Below are positions 14,823 to 19,584 of a DNA stretch of 19,584 nucleotides, one piece after another. The notes below the pieces were generated by a model, which was not told the origin of the DNA, made no database searches, and saw only the letters and a list, made by a program, of their open reading frames with translations. Both the position numbers and the translations under genes were made by a program. The number at the start of each line of letters is the position of its first letter. Positions within the stretch are counted from its first letter, which is position 1. Source of the DNA: Promethearchaeota archaeon (GTDB lineage Archaea; Asgardarchaeota; Lokiarchaeia; Sigynarchaeales; SOKP01); NCBI GenBank assembly GCA_014729315.1, contig WJKD01000480.1, forward strand, positions 1-19,584. The letters run 5' to 3'.

Positions 14823-15368
14823 TTAGTTATTATTATTTGGGACCTTTAAGATAATTTTATTAGAGATATTATGAAAAGTATTATGAGATAATTCGAATAA
14901 AACTACTTCCCGCAACGTTAATAGATAGTTTTTAATAGGGTGGTTAAAGTTTTTTCCAATTGTAGCTATTACATTCCTTTCTGATTGGAATAATGTTTCA
15001 ACATATTCTTGAAATCGTATTGAAAATAATTCCATTTTGCCAATCTCGTCAATTAAAACGATATTTGCTTTTTTTTTATTCAAATTTCCTAACATTTTTA
15101 GTGCTCTGTTAAAATCATCTATAAAAACTGAGTATTTTCCTATTCTATGCGGTTGGTTATAATCTCCAATTCGAGCCAATTTAAATCTCATTTTCGATGG
15201 AATGAGTTCGACATAAAAACCGACTCTCTTTTTCTTCTCCCTTATCTCTGGTGTCATAAAACCCTCAACAGAAATACCTCTATCAGTGTAATAATCAATC
15301 AATTTCTCGATTAATGTGGACTTACCACACTCTGGCGGACCAATAATCAATATCTTATTTGATTCCAT
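14823..15368 (-). CDS. THEP1-type nucleoside-triphosphatase (NTPase family 1)
   Basis: This 181-residue P-loop enzyme hydrolyses NTPs, with broad nucleotide specificity in characterised members; its cellular role is unclear. The Walker A motif GPPECGKST is at residues 10-18 (K16). The family-typical VEGFMTPEIREKKKRVGF segment is at 34-51, and Walker B plus the adjacent motif IVLIDEIGKMELFS is at 103-116 (D107, E108). The late ATIGKN element fits the family, where a short basic motif follows strand 4. Length is typical. The C-terminal Asn-rich tail is unremarkable. Its stop lies 21 bp from the convergent stop of the second seven-helix gene. A TATA-like box 26 bp upstream of the ATG suggests a leaderless, monocistronic transcript. 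Confidence 0.92.
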   Translation of the reverse strand: MESNKILIIGPPECGKSTLIEKLIDYYTDRGISVEGFMTPEIREKKKRVGFYVELIPSKMRFKLARIGDYNQPHRIGKYSVFIDDFNRALKMLGNLNKKKANIVLIDEIGKMELFSIRFQEYVETLFQSERNVIATIGKNFNHPIKNYLLTLREVVLFELSHNTFHNISNKIILKVPNNNN

Positions 15369-15388
15369 AAATTTTAGAGATCCTTGTT

Positions 15389-15400
15389 TATATTATAAGC
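15389..15400 (-). promoter_or_regulatory. TATA-like box for the THEP1 gene
   Basis: On the minus strand the sequence reads GCTTATAATATA, centred about 26 bp before the start codon at 15368, consistent with leaderless transcription. Confidence 0.6.
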
Positions 15401-15502
15401 AAAATTAATAAATCAAATTAATTGAGATGCTTATTTTAGTTGGGTATATGTTTATCAACTTAATATTAAAAGATTAAGAAATAAGATTAAAAAATAATTT
15501 TG

Positions 15503-16636
15503 CTAAGCTTTTTCACCTAGTTCCCGAAATTTCAAAAGCAGATCTTTCTGTTCCGAAGATACCTTTTCAGGAACCGTAATATTTATTACTACATATTGAT
15601 CTCCTTTTCCTTTACCCCTTAAATACGCCGAACCATGATTCTTTATTCTAAATTCAGTCCCATGTTGCGTTCCGGAGGGGATCTTTAATTCCTTCTCTTT
15701 GATTGTTTCTTTCTTATAATCTAATGTCGGAACCATGATTTTGTCGCCGAGTATGGCGGACACTATATCGATATCAACATAGGTATAAAGGTCGTTTCCT
15801 CTGCGTATAAAGGATTCGTGAGATTTAACGTTGATTCTTAAATAAAGATCTCCTGGAAGAGCATTTCGCGATGGAATGTGTCCTGCACCTTGAACTTTAA
15901 GATGTACTCCATTTTCGACGCCAGCAGGAACTTTAACATTAATTTTCTTCCGTTCCGGGATAACTTTCTTACCATTACATACTTCACATTTTTCCATAAT
16001 AACTTCTCCGGTTCCTTGACAATTGTAGCATTCAGTCTCTCGAATTATCGTCCCGAAACCAGAGCGTGTCATTTTCCTCATTCTTCCAGTCCCATTACAT
16101 TCGGTGCAAGTTTGAACATTTGATTTATCTTTAGCTCCCGTACCTTCGCATTCATCGCATGGGATATATCTTTCAATGTTTATCTCTCGCTTTACTCCAA
16201 ACATAGCTTCCTCAAAAGTTATTTCGATCGAGTCTTCAATATCCTGCCCGACTTCGCGACGAGGAGCGTTGCGTCTTGATCTGGAACCAAATCCTCCAAA
16301 AATATCTCCAAAACCCCCAAATCCTCCTCCTCCAAATATTGATTTAAATAATTCATCAATACCCGGAATACCCCCGCTAAAAATATCACTCATATCAACA
16401 TCTACACCGCTGAAGCCGAATTGGTCGTAATTCCTCCGTTTTTGAGGATCACTTAGTACCTCGTAAGCTTCTTGAAGCTCAATAAATTTATCTTTGGCTT
16501 GGGGATCGGTTTTATTTACATCGGGATGATATTTTCGGGCGAGTCTTCGATACGCCAACTTAATTTGATCTTGATCGGCGTCTTTTTCGACCCCTAGTAC
16601 TTCGTAATAATCTCGTTTATTCTGACCTGCGCTCAT
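15503..16636 (-). CDS. dnaJ: Chaperone DnaJ (type I Hsp40)
   Basis: The 377-residue co-chaperone delivers substrates to DnaK and stimulates its ATPase. The J domain occupies residues 8-73 with the essential HPD at 37-39. A Gly/Phe-rich linker follows at about 85-118. The zinc-binding domain has four CxxC knuckles: C160/C163, C177/C180, C203/C206 and C217/C220. The first three keep the CxxCxGTG form, while the fourth reads CEVCNGKK and lacks the final GxG. The C-terminal substrate-binding domains run from about 227 to the end, with [11 protein letters not shown] and GDLYLRINV blocks. All type I features are present, so it should be able to bind unfolded polypeptides. It lies 212 bp downstream of dnaK on the same strand with its own TATA-like box, so the two genes may be transcribed both together and separately. 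Confidence 0.98.
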   Translation of the reverse strand: MSAGQNKRDYYEVLGVEKDADQDQIKLAYRRLARKYHPDVNKTDPQAKDKFIELQEAYEVLSDPQKRRNYDQFGFSGVDVDMSDIFSGGIPGIDELFKSIFGGGGFGGFGDIFGGFGSRSRRNAPRREVGQDIEDSIEITFEEAMFGVKREINIERYIPCDECEGTGAKDKSNVQTCTECNGTGRMRKMTRSGFGTIIRETECYNCQGTGEVIMEKCEVCNGKKVIPERKKINVKVPAGVENGVHLKVQGAGHIPSRNALPGDLYLRINVKSHESFIRRGNDLYTYVDIDIVSAILGDKIMVPTLDYKKETIKEKELKIPSGTQHGTEFRIKNHGSAYLRGKGKGDQYVVINITVPEKVSSEQKDLLLKFRELGEKA

Positions 16637-16654
16637 ACCTATATCGCGTAAAAG

Positions 16655-16666
16655 TAAATAAATTAT
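16655..16666 (-). promoter_or_regulatory. TATA-like box for dnaJ
   Basis: AATTTATTTAC on the minus strand is centred about 25 bp before the dnaJ ATG. It implies that dnaJ has its own, probably leaderless, promoter in the 212-bp gap after dnaK. Confidence 0.55.
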
Positions 16667-16848
16667 GTATTCTATCTATTAAAATCAATTTTTCAATATA
16701 ATTTTTTAGATAACGATCTCTTACTGCTATTTTATCCAAAAAATGTAAAAAATAAAGAAAAGTTTTGGAGCATATTCATTGATAATATATTTAAAATAGG
16801 AACTTTTTTTCTCTTTTTATGAAAATAGACCCAAATTAATAGAGAGGT

Positions 16849-18858
16849 TTAATCTTCCTCGTCCCAATCTACATCGACAACGGTTTTTTTCTCGTCTTTT
16901 TCTTTTTTCTCCGATTTATATGACGCTCCGCCTTGTCCTGTCTGTGATCCGCCTCCACCAGGGGCCCCGCCCATTCCACCAGGAGGAGCACCTCCCATAC
17001 CGCCTGCAGCTTTTTGAGCTTGCTCTGCAGCTTGCTGATATACTTGATCTTGTGCTTGACCTTGATAAATCCTCTGAGAAAAGCTATACATTGATTTTTG
17101 TAGGTTTTCAATACCCATTTTGATTCTCTGGGGATCATCAGATTTGATATCCTCTTCTAACGATTCTATAGCACTTTCAATTTCTTGTTTTTCGCTTTCT
17201 TGAATTTTGTCTTTGTTTTCCTCCATCATCTTTCGTACTTGATAAATCATTGATTCAGCTTGGTTTTTAGCTTCAATGAGTTCTCTTTTCTTACGATCTT
17301 CTTCCTCGTATTTTTCAGCATTTTTAACTTTCTCTTCAATTTCCTCAGGTGTCAATCCTTTAGCACCCGTTACGGTAATTCCCGTTTCTTTACCAGTACC
17401 TAAATCTTTTGCGGATACGTGAACAATTCCATCTGCGTCAATAGAGAATTTAACTTCTATTTGAGGTACCCCCCGGGGTGCTGGAGGAATTCCTGTGAGA
17501 TGAAACATCCCTAAAGAAATGTTATCTGCGGCCATTGCGCGTTCGCCTTGTAAAACATTAATTGTTACCGCAGGCTGATTATCCGCAGCAGTACTAAAAG
17601 TTTGCTTCTTTTCCGTGGGAATTGTGGTGTTTCGTTCTATAAGTTTCGTAAATACTCCCCCTAAAGTTTCAACTCCTAAGGATAAGGGAGTAACATCAAG
17701 TAATAATAAATCTTCAACATCACCCGCAATTACAGCGCCTTGGATTGCGGCGCCCATTGCGACACATTCCATTGGATCGACAGAATGTTCTGGTTCTTTT
17801 CCGAAGAATTTTTTGAATCGATCCTGCACCGAGGGCATTCGAGTTGGACCGCCAACTAAAATTATTTTATCGATATCGGTTATTGAAAGTTTTGCATCTG
17901 AAACTGCTCTTCGCATTATCGGATCTAATCGTTTTAATACGGGTTCAATTAGATTTTCTAATTTTGCTCGGGTAAGTTCCATTTCTAAATGTATTGGATT
18001 CCCTTCCTTTTGACTAATGTAAGGTAAATTAATCGAACTTGAAAGTGTGGTTGATAATTCTATTTTTGCTTTTTCTGCGGCATCTCTGACTCGAATCATT
18101 GCTTTACTATCAGATGTAAAGTCTACACCTTCTTTTTTCTTGAACTCTTCGCAGATCCAGTCGACAATTTTGTTATCCATATCTGTACCGCCCAACTGAG
18201 TATCTCCAGAAGTAGATAGAACTTCTACTACGCCCTCTCCATATTCCATAATAGTAACATCAAAAGTTCCTCCACCTAGGTCTAAAACACAGATTTTGAA
18301 TAATTTGTTTTCTGTTTCCTTATCCAGTCCATAAGCTAAACAAGCTGCTGTCGGTTCGTTAATCATTCTGACAACTTCTAATCCCGCAATCTCACCCGCG
18401 TTCTTTGTTGCAGTTCTCTGAGCATCATTAAAGTAGGCAGGTACCGTTATCACCGCTTTTTTGACTTCTTCACCTAGATATGACGATGCGTCATTTTTAA
18501 TTTTCTTAAGAATCATAGCACTGATTTCTTCCGGTGTAAACTCCTCCCATTTGTCTCCAACTTTTACTTTAGCTTTATAGCTTAAACCCATCTTGCGTTT
18601 GATCGCAGTAACGGTTCCGTCAGGGTTAGAAACCGCTTGTCTTCTTGCGGGTTCACCTACAATTTTTCCTCCGCTATCGTCGAACGCCACGTATGATGGA
18701 AACGCTTTTCCTCCTAATGTTCGTCCTTCAGCAGCTGGAATTATCTCTGGTTTGCCACTGATTTTGTTCAATATTGCGCACGCACTATTCGACGTGCCCA
18801 AGTCTATTCCTACAATTTTTTCTTTTTTCGTAGTTTTCTTCTTTTCTTCTTCGCTCAT
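16849..18858 (-). CDS. dnaK: Chaperone DnaK (Hsp70)
   Basis: This 669-residue ATP-driven chaperone is cytosolic. The nucleotide-binding domain has all Hsp70 signatures: [10 protein letters not shown] at 17-26, [12 protein letters not shown] at 141-152, [11 protein letters not shown] at 192-202 and [10 protein letters not shown] at 333-342. The interdomain linker [12 protein letters not shown] is at 381-392. The substrate-binding beta domain follows with NVLQGER and the [13 protein letters not shown] block, then a helical lid (about 503-615) and a Gly/Met/Pro-rich disordered tail ending in an acidic DVDWDEED. It lacks the longer insertion seen in the N-terminal lobe of Gram-negative DnaK. A short Lys/Glu-rich extension (residues 1-13) precedes the domain, and ATG 18858 is the only plausible start. 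dnaJ follows on the same strand. No grpE is visible within the window on either side. Confidence 0.99.
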   Translation of the reverse strand: MSEEEKKKTTKKEKIVGIDLGTSNSACAILNKISGKPEIIPAAEGRTLGGKAFPSYVAFDDSGGKIVGEPARRQAVSNPDGTVTAIKRKMGLSYKAKVKVGDKWEEFTPEEISAMILKKIKNDASSYLGEEVKKAVITVPAYFNDAQRTATKNAGEIAGLEVVRMINEPTAACLAYGLDKETENKLFKICVLDLGGGTFDVTIMEYGEGVVEVLSTSGDTQLGGTDMDNKIVDWICEEFKKKEGVDFTSDSKAMIRVRDAAEKAKIELSTTLSSSINLPYISQKEGNPIHLEMELTRAKLENLIEPVLKRLDPIMRRAVSDAKLSITDIDKIILVGGPTRMPSVQDRFKKFFGKEPEHSVDPMECVAMGAAIQGAVIAGDVEDLLLLDVTPLSLGVETLGGVFTKLIERNTTIPTEKKQTFSTAADNQPAVTINVLQGERAMAADNISLGMFHLTGIPPAPRGVPQIEVKFSIDADGIVHVSAKDLGTGKETGITVTGAKGLTPEEIEEKVKNAEKYEEEDRKKRELIEAKNQAESMIYQVRKMMEENKDKIQESEKQEIESAIESLEEDIKSDDPQRIKMGIENLQKSMYSFSQRIYQGQAQDQVYQQAAEQAQKAAGGMGGAPPGGMGGAPGGGGSQTGQGGASYKSEKKEKDEKKTVVDVDWDEED

Positions 18859-18980
18859 AATGATCGTAATAATTTATTAAATTCAGTTTTCATCCAATGT
18901 TAATATAAAGATCTCTAAATCATAAAAATTTTTGTATTGTGATATATATACCCTAAGGAAAAGATAGTCTACCAATTTTA

Positions 18981-19066
18981 AAATAAATTCTCGAAAATCT
19001 CTTCTAGCATACTTAATAGCGGGAAAAGTTGCTATTTTGGGAGCGACCGAAATAAATTCGAGAAAA
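18981..19066. repeat. Direct/inverted repeat pair with an inner hairpin upstream of dnaK
   Basis: AAATAAATTCTCGAAAA (18981-18997) recurs as AAATAAATTCGAGAAAA (19050-19066), differing only at the central two bases. The cores TTCTCGAA and TTCGAGAA are reverse complements and could pair. Between them AATAGC (19015-19020) and GCTATT (19031-19036) form a six-base-pair hairpin with a ten-base loop. It could be a protein-binding pair of sites or a small structured RNA; the sequence does not decide. Confidence 0.4.
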
Positions 19067-19411
19067 GATGCAACATTTTATGAAAATATCGAGAATAAGC
19101 GGAAATAAAAATTCATATTTTGGATGCAGGTTCGAAATACGCATCAATTTCGTAATATTTATACATTTTTGACAAAATGAGGAAAAAAGTTTTTGGGATA
19201 AGAAAAGTTATATTAAAATTGAAAAAGATAAGATTGTCTTTTTGCCCTGAGTGAAATAATATATATGAAATTATCCAAATTAATCTTAAAAACTTAAATA
19301 ATGCGTGAAAATGTTACTCTGATGCTTCTTTTCTCCATTAAAATCTTTTCAACTAAACCTTGAATAAATTGATTAATTTTGATATTAAATAATTGTTGGA
19401 ATATCAATTAA

Positions 19412-19429
19412 TTCGAATATATATTCGAA
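19412..19429. promoter_or_regulatory. Perfect 18-bp palindrome TTCGAATATATATTCGAA
   Basis: Two TTCGAA half-elements flank an alternating AT centre, making a perfect inverted repeat about 100 bp before the ATG of the right-edge ORF. A third TTCGAA stands at 19131-19136. The segment TTCGAAATACG occurs both at 19131 and at 19424, with the matches extending to 14 of 15 bases. This looks like a dimeric regulator's operator. No regulator is known here. Confidence 0.45.
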
Positions 19430-19531
19430 ATACGGATCTCAGTTAAAGAATTCTTAATTATGATTGCGAATTTCATTTTATTAAAAATTTACAAATTTTT
19501 ACTTATTCATTTCGATAAGGTTTATAAAAAA

Positions 19532-19584
19532 ATGACTGAACCTGTATTTTTATACAAAAAGATTTTTAAAAATCCACAAAGAGA
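19532..19584 (+). CDS. Possible start of a gene cut by the window edge
   Basis: An ATG at 19532 opens a frame to the end of the window, giving MTEPVFLYKKIFKNPQR. AAGGT lies ten bases upstream (19517-19521) as a weak ribosome-binding site. Too little is present to assign a family, and a chance frame is possible. If real, it is divergent from dnaK. Confidence 0.35.
   Translation, partial: MTEPVFLYKKIFKNPQR

Larger units (their letters stand above)
18859..19531. other. Long divergent intergenic region upstream of dnaK
   Basis: These 673 bases hold no convincing gene; the longest tidy frame is a 25-codon one at 19177-19254. On the minus strand CTTTATATTA at 18901-18910 could be the dnaK TATA box, giving a leader of about 20 nt; TTAATAAATT at 18871-18880 is an alternative. 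The region also carries several TTCGAA-type elements and a possible stem structure, listed separately. Confidence 0.5.

Noticed and set aside
18988..19064. Eukaryote-type heat-shock elements (TTCnnGAA)
   Set aside because: The bases match by pattern, but HSF is not known from archaea and the spacing does not fit contiguous nGAAn arrays; they are treated as unassigned elements.
19177..19254. 25-codon plus-strand frame in the dnaK upstream region
   Set aside because: It is very short, Lys/Ile/Leu-rich, with no ribosome-binding site or promoter at the right distance.

Overview
The window looks like a chromosomal segment of an AT-rich archaeon. The evidence is TATA-like boxes about 25 bp upstream of several start codons (which suggests leaderless transcripts), an RNase P RNA behind such a box, T-tract terminators, a THEP1-type NTPase, a stomatin-like SPFH protein, and a secreted repeat protein rich in N-glycosylation sequons. 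The mix of DnaK/DnaJ, several small Cys-rich and uncharacterised families and two related seven-helix membrane proteins would fit an Asgard (Lokiarchaeia-like) genome. That placement is inference; no phylogenetic marker was compared.

Layout, left to right. 1-414 has no gene. 415-1887 (-) encodes a signal-peptide and C-terminally anchored surface glycoprotein with six beta-propeller-like repeats. 2166-2333 (+) is a possible 55-aa protein. 2453-4063 (+) is an unrecognised five-helix membrane protein with a predicted external (beta/alpha)8 barrel. 4404-6488 (+) is a membrane pyrophosphatase with the potassium-independent signature. 6616-6950 (+) is an RNase P RNA gene. 7046-7255 (-) is a small Cys-rich DUF6485-type protein. 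7459-8178 (+) is the first of two 239-aa seven-helix paralogues; the second is at 14082-14801 (+). 8274-8880 (+) is the wreck of a PIN-toxin/antitoxin-like pair. 8987-10024 (+) is a DUF2804 protein and 10106-10879 (-) a stomatin homologue. 11188-11715 (+) is an unknown soluble protein. 11852-11959 (-) is a 35-aa rubredoxin-like protein that appears to begin with ATT. 12159-13064 (-) is an aldo/keto reductase and 13274-13810 (+) a DUF4125 protein. 14823-15368 (-) is a THEP1 NTPase, followed by dnaJ (15503-16636, -) and dnaK (16849-18858, -). A 673-bp AT-rich divergent region with TTCGAA elements separates dnaK from the start of a truncated ORF at the right edge.

Most genes appear to be transcribed singly; the only clear overlapping pair is the decayed toxin-antitoxin-like module. 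The functional groups are membrane energetics and organisation (proton-pumping pyrophosphatase, SPFH protein), RNA processing (RNase P RNA), protein folding (Hsp70/Hsp40, with no grpE visible), and a set of surface or membrane proteins of unknown role. The most interesting items are the barrel membrane protein, the seven-helix paralogue pair with a conserved third intracellular loop, the ATT-start mini-rubredoxin, and the TTCGAA elements upstream of dnaK.
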